Position numbers and translations under genes: made by a program
Source: Alphaproteobacteria bacterium
GTDB lineage: Bacteria > Pseudomonadota > Alphaproteobacteria > ATCC43930 > CGMCC-115725
Reading direction: 5' to 3'
Length of the DNA stretch: 64,000 nucleotides
Assembly (NCBI GenBank): GCA_019240125.1
Contig: JAFAYW010000183.1
Coordinates: 1 to 64,000, forward strand
Part shown: piece by piece, positions 35,014 through 41,641 of the stretch
Position numbering within the stretch: the first letter of the stretch is position 1
Layout of the letters: every line of letters begins with the position of its first letter
The notes under the pieces: generated by a model
The model's database searches: none
The model's input: only the letters and a program-made list of their open reading frames with translations
Told to the model about the DNA's origin: nothing

Positions 35014-35157
35014 ATGAAAGTAGTAACGAGGCCTGGTGCAACTGCGGAAAGGCACGCACCGCCGCAGCCCGTCGTACTCCCGCCGGAATGGCTTGAGCAC
35101 GTCGCCGGCGGCTTAAATCCGCAACCGCTGCCGCCGCGTCACGAAGAGTTTAGGTGA
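35014..35157 (+). CDS. RiPP/bacteriocin-like precursor 1 (LNPQPLPP core)
   Basis: A 47-aa peptide gene with an ideal GGAG site 7 bases before ATG 35014. Residues 15-33 (APPQPVVLPPEWLEHVAGG) form a leader ending in a double-glycine site at 32-33, as cut by C39 peptidase exporters. The expected core is residues 34-47, LNPQPLPPRHEEFR: proline-rich, no cysteine, serine or threonine. The leader aligns without gaps with those of precursors 2 and 3. It is the first gene of the operon carrying the HlyD/C39-ABC exporter. Its role (antimicrobial, signal or other) is unknown. Confidence 0.75.
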   Translation: MKVVTRPGATAERHAPPQPVVLPPEWLEHVAGGLNPQPLPPRHEEFR

Positions 35158-35219
35158 GCGCAGCGCGCCAGCGCGAGTTTCCCGGCTCATAAGCCAGTCA
35201 TTGGATAGTGGAGGAAGAA

Positions 35220-35408
35220 ATGTCGTCACCCAAACACGAGCAGCAAGATTGCGCGCCGCTGCCGAAACCAATCGCGTTAACCGCCGACCAGCTGCAGCAG
35301 GTGGCTGCCGGTACGGCGCTGTTACTGCCGATCGCCACGCTACGGCCAATCATCGCCGGCCCATACCCGGTGGGGCCGATATGGGCCAGCGCTACCGCAG
35401 CTGAGTAG
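35220..35408 (+). CDS. RiPP/bacteriocin-like precursor 2 (hydrophobic core)
   Basis: A 62-aa peptide. ATG 35220 has GGAGG at good spacing. The leader block PLPKPIALTADQLQQVAAG (residues 13-31) ends in Ala-Gly, an accepted variant of the double-glycine site. The expected core (32-62) is hydrophobic: TALLLPIATLRPIIAG, then GPYPVGPIW and ATAAE, with no cysteine. The one cysteine (C11) lies in the leader. A bacteriocin-like membrane-active peptide is possible but unproven. It is 62 bases after precursor 1 and 75 bases before the Cys-rich gene. Confidence 0.75.
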   Translation: MSSPKHEQQDCAPLPKPIALTADQLQQVAAGTALLLPIATLRPIIAGPYPVGPIWASATAAE

Positions 35409-35483
35409 ACACGGATGCCCGGCAGCGGGTCCCAAACACACTGCTGCCGGGCGCATCCTTTCTCGCTGCGGAGGAAGCGCGTC

Positions 35484-35921
35484 ATGAACAGGTTCGATGA
35501 AGAGAAAGCGGTGGTCCTGTGCCCGAGCGCCACAACGATCGGCCCAAGCTCAAAGGTATTCGGCGTGTTGACCGGAACCCCCGAGGCCGGTTTTCAGGTC
35601 GCCTATCTGACAGAAGCCGTCCCGGCGACACCACAGCTCCTTGAGGCGATTGCGCCGGCAAAACCGACCGAACTCCTGCGGGTCGCGTCGCCCTGCGTTG
35701 AACACGCCTGCCAGCATTTTGACGGTGCAAATTGCCAGCTCGGGAAGCGCATCGCGACGATGCTGGACCCGGCTGTCGCCACATTGCCGCGATGTGCGAT
35801 CCGTCCACGGTGCCGGTGGTTTAGCCAGGAGGGGCCTGCCGCGTGCCGGCGCTGTCCACTGGTTGCCACGGAACAACGCAATCCGAACGAGCTGCAACGT
35901 ACGGTCGCCGGTCGAGAGTGA
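35484..35921 (+). CDS. Cys-rich protein of peptide-export loci
   Basis: 145 aa, cytoplasmic. Seven of its eight cysteines cluster in the C-terminal half: C71, C76, C84, C104, C110, C121 and C124, in the contexts PCVEHACQHF, RCAIRPRC, RWFSQEG and AACRRCP. This spacing suggests a metal or Fe-S site. Similar proteins, to my recollection, occur beside HlyD/C39-ABC genes in other bacteria, but I know of no tested function. GGAGGA precedes ATG 35484. It sits between the precursors and HlyD (gap 7 bases), so it is likely required for maturation or export. Confidence 0.75.
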   Translation: MNRFDEEKAVVLCPSATTIGPSSKVFGVLTGTPEAGFQVAYLTEAVPATPQLLEAIAPAKPTELLRVASPCVEHACQHFDGANCQLGKRIATMLDPAVATLPRCAIRPRCRWFSQEGPAACRRCPLVATEQRNPNELQRTVAGRE

Positions 35922-35928
35922 GATCGCG

Positions 35929-37176
35929 ATGGCAGTCACTCTCTTTCGTCAGCAGGCGATCGACCATCAGCGCCATCGGATCTGGGGTGAGGTGGCGCTG
36001 TCCGTGCCCCTGTCGTACACGCTGGTGACGGGATTCCTGGCGCTCTCCTTGCTCGTGGCAGCGTCATTTATCGCAACCCACACCTATTCCCGGAAGGAGC
36101 ACGCGATCGGCTTTCTGTTGCCCACAAGCGGCATCGCGCGGATCACGCCGCCGCGGCCGGGCATCATCAGCGCGGTAAGCGTTGTTGAAGGTCAGCGCGT
36201 CGAGCGCGGCGCGACGCTGCTCAAGGTAACAGACACCCAGACCTCTGAGCAGGGCGAGAATCTCGACGCCACCAAGGCCGACGAGCTGCGCAAGCAGCGC
36301 GGCGAGCTGCAGGCACAACGTGCGCTGGAGCGCGACAAGACCGCTGTCGAAGAACAGGGTCTGCAGTCGCGGATCGAAAGCGGTGAGGAGGGACTTTTGG
36401 CGCTGCAACGCCAGCAGGCAATCCAAGTCGACCGTATCAATATCGCGCAACGGCAAATGGCCGGAGCCATCGAGCTCGCCGGCAAGGGCTACTTTTCCGC
36501 GGTCGAGCTGCGGCGTCGCCAGGATGCCTATCTCGCGGAGCAGCAAAGCGAAAGCGCGCTTGCCCGCGAGGCCGCCGCAAAGCAGGCCGAACTCGGCCAA
36601 TTGCGAGACAATCTACGCCAGCTGCCGATCGCGACCGCGCAGCGTACCGCGCAGTTTGCGGCCAGCATTTCCGAGATCGATGCCCGGCTGACCGAAATCG
36701 AAGGTCGCCGTGGGTATCAGGTACAGGCTCCGATCGCCGGTCGTGTGTCCACATTGCAGGCGTGGGTCGGCAAGACAGCCGATCCGAAAATCCCCGTTCT
36801 GTCGATCGTGCCCGCCGATGACGTCCTCGAAGCCGAGTTGCTGATACCGGCACGCGCTATCGGCTATGTCGCGCCCGGTCAGACCGTTCAGATCAGCTAT
36901 GACACATTCCCGTTCGCGCAATTCGGGTTCGCGCGCGGAACGGTTCGTGTGGTGTCCCACACAATGCTGAAGCCCGACGAGATCGTTGGCCCGCTGCAAT
37001 TGCGCGAGCCGTCATATCCGATATCCGTCGCGTTGCAGCGGCAAACCGTCACCGCGCATGGCGCCGAGCTGCCGCTGGAGCCGGATCTGCAGCTGCAGGC
37101 CGACATCGTCTCGGAACAACGGACGCTGCTTGCCTGGATACTCGAGCCCGCCTTCGGTGCCTGGAGACAGCGATGA
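35929..37176 (+). CDS. HlyD-family periplasmic adaptor of the peptide exporter
   Basis: A 415-aa membrane fusion protein. A cytoplasmic N-terminus (1-25, FRQQAIDHQRHRIWGEV) precedes one TM helix (about 30-50). The lipoyl half TPPRPGIISAVSVVEGQRVERGATLL (about 75-100) and YQVQAPIAGRVSTLQAWVGK flank a long coiled coil (100-250). A beta-barrel end follows. The DHQRHRIWGEV start is typical of adaptors paired with C39-type peptide exporters. It would bridge the ABC exporter to an outer-membrane TolC-like channel, which is not in this window. Its stop overlaps the exporter start by 4 bases. Confidence 0.92.
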   Translation: MAVTLFRQQAIDHQRHRIWGEVALSVPLSYTLVTGFLALSLLVAASFIATHTYSRKEHAIGFLLPTSGIARITPPRPGIISAVSVVEGQRVERGATLLKVTDTQTSEQGENLDATKADELRKQRGELQAQRALERDKTAVEEQGLQSRIESGEEGLLALQRQQAIQVDRINIAQRQMAGAIELAGKGYFSAVELRRRQDAYLAEQQSESALAREAAAKQAELGQLRDNLRQLPIATAQRTAQFAASISEIDARLTEIEGRRGYQVQAPIAGRVSTLQAWVGKTADPKIPVLSIVPADDVLEAELLIPARAIGYVAPGQTVQISYDTFPFAQFGFARGTVRVVSHTMLKPDEIVGPLQLREPSYPISVALQRQTVTAHGAELPLEPDLQLQADIVSEQRTLLAWILEPAFGAWRQR

Positions 37177-39281
37177 AACTCACCGGACTGCCGCGCCGCT
37201 TGCCGGAAATCCGCCAGGCTGCGGCGAGCGAATGCGGTCTTGCGTGCCTCGCGATGATCGCTAGTTTCCATGGCCGCCACACCGAACTTGCCGCGCTTCG
37301 GCGGGAATTTCCGGTGTCGCTGAAAGGCGCGACGCTGGTGACGTTGATGGAAATCGCAACGCGGCTCGGCCTCGTCGGACGCCCGTTGCGGCTGGAGGTA
37401 GCGCATTTGCGCACACTCCAACTCCCCGCCGTCCTGCATTGGAATATGAACCATTTCGTCGTGCTGCGGGACGCCGGCCGCACCGGTGTCACCATTCACG
37501 ATCCGGCATTCGGCGCCCGGCGGTACAGCTATGAGGATGTCTCGAAACACTTCACCGGCGTGGCACTCGAACTGACAAAAGACCTGGCGTTTCAGGCACA
37601 ACAAGCCGCCACGAAACTCTCAATGCTGGATTTCTTCGGGAGGATCACGGGCTTCGTCCCGGCCTTATTGCAGACACTGGTTCTTTCGGCGGTATTGCAG
37701 CTCTACGTGCTTGCCAGCCCGTTCTATATGCAGCTCGCCGTCGATAATGCGATTGCCCGCGATGACCACGATTTGCTGTTCGTGCTGGCGTTCGGGTTCG
37801 CGCTGTTTCTGCTGATCAACACCGGCGCCAGCCTGATACGCGCCAAGCTGTTGGCGCAGGCTCAAAGCGCGCTGGCCTTCCAGATGGGCGCCGGTCTTTT
37901 CCGGCACCTGCTGCGCCTGCCGCTGGTTTATTTCGAGAAGCGACATGTCGGGGATCTCGTATCGCGCTTCTCATCGACGGAGCCGGTGCGCAACCTGCTG
38001 GCCGAAGGGCTGGTGACGGCGATTATAGACGGCGCGATGGCCAGCCTGACCGCGGCGATGATGTTCATCTACCGGCCGTCGCTCGGCCTCATCGTGCTTG
38101 CCGCACTCGCCGCCTACATTCTCGTTCGCATCGCCTTTTTTCATCTCACGAAACGCCGCACGCTCGATCTGATTGAAGCCAGGAGCCGCGAGAGCACGAC
38201 CTTTATCGAGACAATGCGAGCGGTCCAGAGCATCAAGATTTTTACGCGTGAGAACGAACGCGGCGCGGTATGGATGAACCGCTATGCGGAGGTGGTCCGC
38301 GCCGAGGCGATATCGGGGTTTCTGAAGCAGGCGTTCCGCATCGCCAATGATCTGATTTTTGGCCTGGAGAACGTGCTGATCGTCTATCTCGGCGCCCGGG
38401 CGGCGCTCGACGGCGAGATGACTGTCGGAATGCTGTTCGCGTTTATTTCCTATAAGCAGCAATTCGGTGACAAGGCGGCCCGGCTGGTGGAGCGGGCGAT
38501 CGAATTCCGGATGCTCGACCTGCATCTCGAACGTCTGAGTGACATTGCGGGCACCGAACCGGAAGCATCGCATTTCCGCGCGGCAGCCTATCAGCCGCCG
38601 ATCCAGGGAAATCTGGAAGTACGCAACCTCTGCTTTCGCTATGCCGATGGCGAACCGCTGGTGTTGCAGGACGTCAATTTCAGCATTCGGGCGGGTGAAT
38701 ATGTCGCGATCACCGGTCCTTCCGGCGGCGGCAAGACGACCTTACTGAAGCTGATCCTGGGGCTCTTGGAACCGACTGCCGGGGAGGTTCTGATCGATGG
38801 CATGCCATTGCAGGTTATCGGCCATGAGCTGTTTCGCAAAAACATCGGGGTTGTCATGCAGGACGACCAGCTGCTGTCCGGTTCGATCGCCGACAACATA
38901 TGCTTCTTTGACGACAGCTTCGACCTCGACCACATGGTGCGCTGCGCCGAGCTCGCCGGCATCCACAACGAGATTTCTCGCATGCCGATGGCCTATAACA
39001 GCCTGATCGGCGACATGGGAACGTCATTATCCGGCGGACAGAAGCAACGCATCTTGCTAGCACGCGCCTTGTACCGCCGGCCGCGCTTGTTGTTCATGGA
39101 CGAAGGCACCTCGCACCTCGATCTGGCGACCGAGCGTCAGGTGACAAATGCGGTGAAATCGCTCGGATTGACACGCATCATCATCGCCCATCGTCCCGAG
39201 ACGATTGCATCGGCGGCGCGCTGCCTTACGTTGCGCGACGGGCAACTACATGAAGCGCACGAGCGTCTGGCAGCCGCTTGA
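37173..39281 (+). CDS. Peptidase C39-containing ABC exporter (bacteriocin-type)
   Basis: 702 aa. The N-terminal C39 peptidase (about 10-135) has all active residues: Q15 (oxyanion), C21 in SECGLAC, H94 in MNHFVVL and D110 in HDPAFG, so it should cleave double-glycine leaders. A six-helix membrane domain spans about 155-440. The ATPase has Walker A GPSGGGKT (515-522), signature LSGGQ (619-623), Walker B LLFMDE with E644, and H673. It would cut and export the three local precursors at the inner membrane. ATG 37173 overlaps hlyD by ATGA, so the two are coupled. Confidence 0.93.
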   Translation: MKLTGLPRRLPEIRQAAASECGLACLAMIASFHGRHTELAALRREFPVSLKGATLVTLMEIATRLGLVGRPLRLEVAHLRTLQLPAVLHWNMNHFVVLRDAGRTGVTIHDPAFGARRYSYEDVSKHFTGVALELTKDLAFQAQQAATKLSMLDFFGRITGFVPALLQTLVLSAVLQLYVLASPFYMQLAVDNAIARDDHDLLFVLAFGFALFLLINTGASLIRAKLLAQAQSALAFQMGAGLFRHLLRLPLVYFEKRHVGDLVSRFSSTEPVRNLLAEGLVTAIIDGAMASLTAAMMFIYRPSLGLIVLAALAAYILVRIAFFHLTKRRTLDLIEARSRESTTFIETMRAVQSIKIFTRENERGAVWMNRYAEVVRAEAISGFLKQAFRIANDLIFGLENVLIVYLGARAALDGEMTVGMLFAFISYKQQFGDKAARLVERAIEFRMLDLHLERLSDIAGTEPEASHFRAAAYQPPIQGNLEVRNLCFRYADGEPLVLQDVNFSIRAGEYVAITGPSGGGKTTLLKLILGLLEPTAGEVLIDGMPLQVIGHELFRKNIGVVMQDDQLLSGSIADNICFFDDSFDLDHMVRCAELAGIHNEISRMPMAYNSLIGDMGTSLSGGQKQRILLARALYRRPRLLFMDEGTSHLDLATERQVTNAVKSLGLTRIIIAHRPETIASAARCLTLRDGQLHEAHERLAAA

Positions 39282-39727
39282 GGGACAGCCACTGCGGCGC
39301 ATACCAGTGTCGTTTACTCCACGTGGCAAAGTGATTCTCACCTAAAAATATAAGGAAACTTTGCGAACGCAGGGACCCACCCCCTCAACGCGCTTCGAAT
39401 TTGGAGTTTAGCGCCACAACGGCGCGTCGCGCCGGCCGCGCAGGAGCCCTGCCCTACGGTGGGCCCCCTGCTTTCGCAGGCACGACATCGTGTGCGGGAG
39501 TTGTTCCATCGGAACACAGCAAAGTCTAAATTTATAGCGGTGTTTATTTGCTATATTTTCTACTAAGTAATTTACAAATATTCATACGGAAGTCACAGAA
39601 ATACACCACTCCAAATCGCATAGTGGGACTGTCACCGGCGCGGTTGGCACCAACAAGGGACCAGCACCACCGGAACCACGGTCACATACGTGATCGGCGT
39701 TTCACTTGCAATGACAAGGAGTTGTAC
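39282..39727. other. 446-bp gap with AT-rich probable promoter region
   Basis: No gene is supported. 39340-39365 and 39520-39600 are strikingly AT-rich for this genome (TTTATTTGCTATATTTTC, AATTTACAAATATTC) and probably hold the promoter of the precursor 3-MNIO unit. A GC-rich patch near 39460-39490 (CTGCTTTCGCAGGCACGACA) resembles dispersed proteobacterial intergenic repeats containing CCGCGAAAGCGG-like palindromes; only one copy is seen here. Confidence 0.5.
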
Positions 39728-39910
39728 ATGAGCGACATCGACACCCGCACGCGCCCGTCAACCGAGACAGGCGAGTTCGAACTGCCCCTGCCGGAGCCGA
39801 TCGTGCTCGGCACGGAAGCGACGAAAGCAGTCGCCGGCGGGCTGATCCGTCCGACCCTTTGCACGACCTGTGGCCTGATGCAGCCATTCCCGGTTGAGAA
39901 GCTCGCCTGA
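39728..39910 (+). CDS. RiPP precursor 3, Cys-containing MNIO substrate candidate
   Basis: A 60-aa peptide. ATG 39728 has AAGGAG at good spacing. The leader block PLPEPIVLGTEATKAVAGG (20-38) ends in a double glycine. The core (39-60) contains TLCTTCGLMQP with C45 and C48, the only cysteines, and ends FPVEKLA. MNIO enzymes act on cysteines in core peptides, so C45/C48 are the expected sites. The MNIO gene starts 2 bases later. No Sec signal exists, unlike bufferin-type precursors, so export would use the C39 exporter upstream. Confidence 0.82.
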   Translation: MSDIDTRTRPSTETGEFELPLPEPIVLGTEATKAVAGGLIRPTLCTTCGLMQPFPVEKLA

Positions 39911-39912
39911 CA

Positions 39913-40869
39913 ATGACCCTCGTCCCATCCGCGCCCATCATGCCGTTCGCCAGCGTTCACAAAACGCCGCGGCCGCTCGGCATCGGCTTTTCCTATCTGC
40001 CGGCTTTCCCGGCCGAATTCTATCGAACCGAGCTGCTGGACTTTGTCGAAATGACACCGGAAAAGCTGTGCCGGGCGCGGTGGGACGGTGGGTTTTTCAA
40101 GCTCGACCTGGTCTCGGAGAAAATAGACACCGCACAGCAAGCCTGTCACGACTTGCCACTTGTCGTGCACGGGATCGAGCTATCGATCGGCTCAGCGGCA
40201 GGCTGGAACGGCGGCTATCTTGAGATGCTCGACCGGTTTCAGGAGCGCTGGCCGTTTCGCTGGCACAGCGAGCACCTCAGCTACCAGACCATCCCGCGAG
40301 ACGCAGGGGGCGCCACCAGCATCGGCACCCCGCTGCCACTCCCCGGCGGCATGGAAGCGGTACAGCTCGTTGGCGAACGAGCGCGCGAAATCAACCGCCG
40401 CTACGGTGTTCCATTCCTTCTGGAGAACCCCGCGCATTATCTGCGCGAGCTGCCATACGAAAGCCCGATTGGTGACGAATTCGACCTGATGGCGGCCGTC
40501 ACCGACCATGGGGAGTGCGGTCAGCTGCTTGATCTCCATAACCTCTACTGCAATGCGATCAATCACGGCTTCGACCTCAGCGCCGCGCTCGACCGTATTG
40601 CGCTTGATCGGGTTAGCGAAATCCACGTTGCCGGCGGACGCTGGGAAAGCAGGTTCTGGGTGGACGCGCATGACAGCCTGGTTCCCGAGCCGGTCTGGAA
40701 CCTGCTCGCGGCCACCTTGCCACGCTGTCCGAACCTCGCGGGGATCGTATTCGAATTGCTCGATTTTTTTGCCCCGACAGTCGGGGTTGAAGCTGTCACA
40801 GCCGAGCTGCGCCGCATGCAGGACGTATGGCACCGTTTCGGCCCGGCGGACGGCGCAGCGAGGCATTAG
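39913..40869 (+). CDS. DUF692/MNIO multinuclear iron oxidase, RiPP-modifying
   Basis: A 318-aa TIM-barrel enzyme of the MbnB/TglH family, which oxidises cysteines in peptides (to oxazolone/thioamide, or by carbon excision) with two or three irons. Conserved ligand-type residues are visible: H86 in VVHGIELSIG, H118/H121 in WHSEHLSY, E171 in LLENPAHY, D208 and N210 in LLDLHNLYCNA, H238 in EIHVAGG, D251/H253 in DAHD, and E281 in FELLD. It is somewhat longer than the usual 280 aa, with a loop near 128-146. It follows precursor 3 by 2 bases and precedes its likely partner by 3. Confidence 0.92.
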   Translation: MTLVPSAPIMPFASVHKTPRPLGIGFSYLPAFPAEFYRTELLDFVEMTPEKLCRARWDGGFFKLDLVSEKIDTAQQACHDLPLVVHGIELSIGSAAGWNGGYLEMLDRFQERWPFRWHSEHLSYQTIPRDAGGATSIGTPLPLPGGMEAVQLVGERAREINRRYGVPFLLENPAHYLRELPYESPIGDEFDLMAAVTDHGECGQLLDLHNLYCNAINHGFDLSAALDRIALDRVSEIHVAGGRWESRFWVDAHDSLVPEPVWNLLAATLPRCPNLAGIVFELLDFFAPTVGVEAVTAELRRMQDVWHRFGPADGAARH

Positions 40870-40872
40870 CGC

Positions 40873-41622
40873 ATGCCTCTACTTCAGCAGCAGATTCTTC
40901 TGGGGCGGTGCCTGTTGGCAACCGATCCCGAAGCGGTCATCGCGACAGCTCCCACTGCTGTCTTGGCGCGCCCGGCGGAAGTGGCGCGGCTGCAGGAACT
41001 CATTCATGGCGACGGCTTTCAATTCACGCGCGCCATTCATCGCTCGTGGTGCGTCGCCCGCGCGGCTGGTGCCGTACGCATGACGCTGTCGGTCCTGGCA
41101 CCCGAGCAGCGTCGGCGGCTTCTCGATGATTGGGTCGAGGCCGGCGGCGGCAACGCGCTTGACGTGACGACTGAGGCCGCCGGTTTTCTCGATGTCGTTG
41201 CGCAGCATCTGCCCGATCCGTCACACGCGCTCTCAATCTGCCGGATGGAACAAGCGGCCTACCGGGCGAGCGCCGCTGCCGCCTGCTTCACCCCGCCGAA
41301 CCCGACGGCTCTAAACAATCCTTGGACGATGCTGCGACGCGGTAGCGATGCCGCCCTCGTCCGGTTCCTTGCCGAGCCGCGCCGCGTTTTCGAGGCTTTG
41401 GCGGCCGGTGAGCCATTGCCGCCGTTCGAAGGCTCATTCCCATACCTTTTCGCGCCAGGTCTGGCGACGCTGCGGCGGCCGGCAACGCCAGATGAAACAG
41501 CGCTCTGGGACAGGCTCCTGATGCCGACACGCCTTGGCGTGCTCGGCGATAATGCCGTGTCAGCTTCCCTGATCGGGGAATTGCTCGCGGTGGGCGCGAT
41601 CACGCTCGCACAACCCAGCTGA
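40873..41622 (+). CDS. MNIO partner protein (DUF2063/HvfC-like, putative leader-binding)
   Basis: A 249-aa soluble protein directly after the MNIO gene. Known MNIO enzymes work with a partner (MbnC, TglI, DUF2063 type) that binds the precursor. Sequence support is weak but compatible: a helical N-terminal half (LLQQQILLGRCLLATDPE, LAPEQRRRLLDDW) and a C-terminal part with FPYLFAPGLATLRRPATPDETALWDRLLMP, resembling the C-terminal domain of such partners. Assignment rests largely on position. No catalytic motif was seen. It ends the unit and converges with treZ 20 bases on. Confidence 0.68.
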   Translation: MPLLQQQILLGRCLLATDPEAVIATAPTAVLARPAEVARLQELIHGDGFQFTRAIHRSWCVARAAGAVRMTLSVLAPEQRRRLLDDWVEAGGGNALDVTTEAAGFLDVVAQHLPDPSHALSICRMEQAAYRASAAAACFTPPNPTALNNPWTMLRRGSDAALVRFLAEPRRVFEALAAGEPLPPFEGSFPYLFAPGLATLRRPATPDETALWDRLLMPTRLGVLGDNAVSASLIGELLAVGAITLAQPS

Positions 41623-41641
41623 TCCGTCGCGCGCGTTAGCC

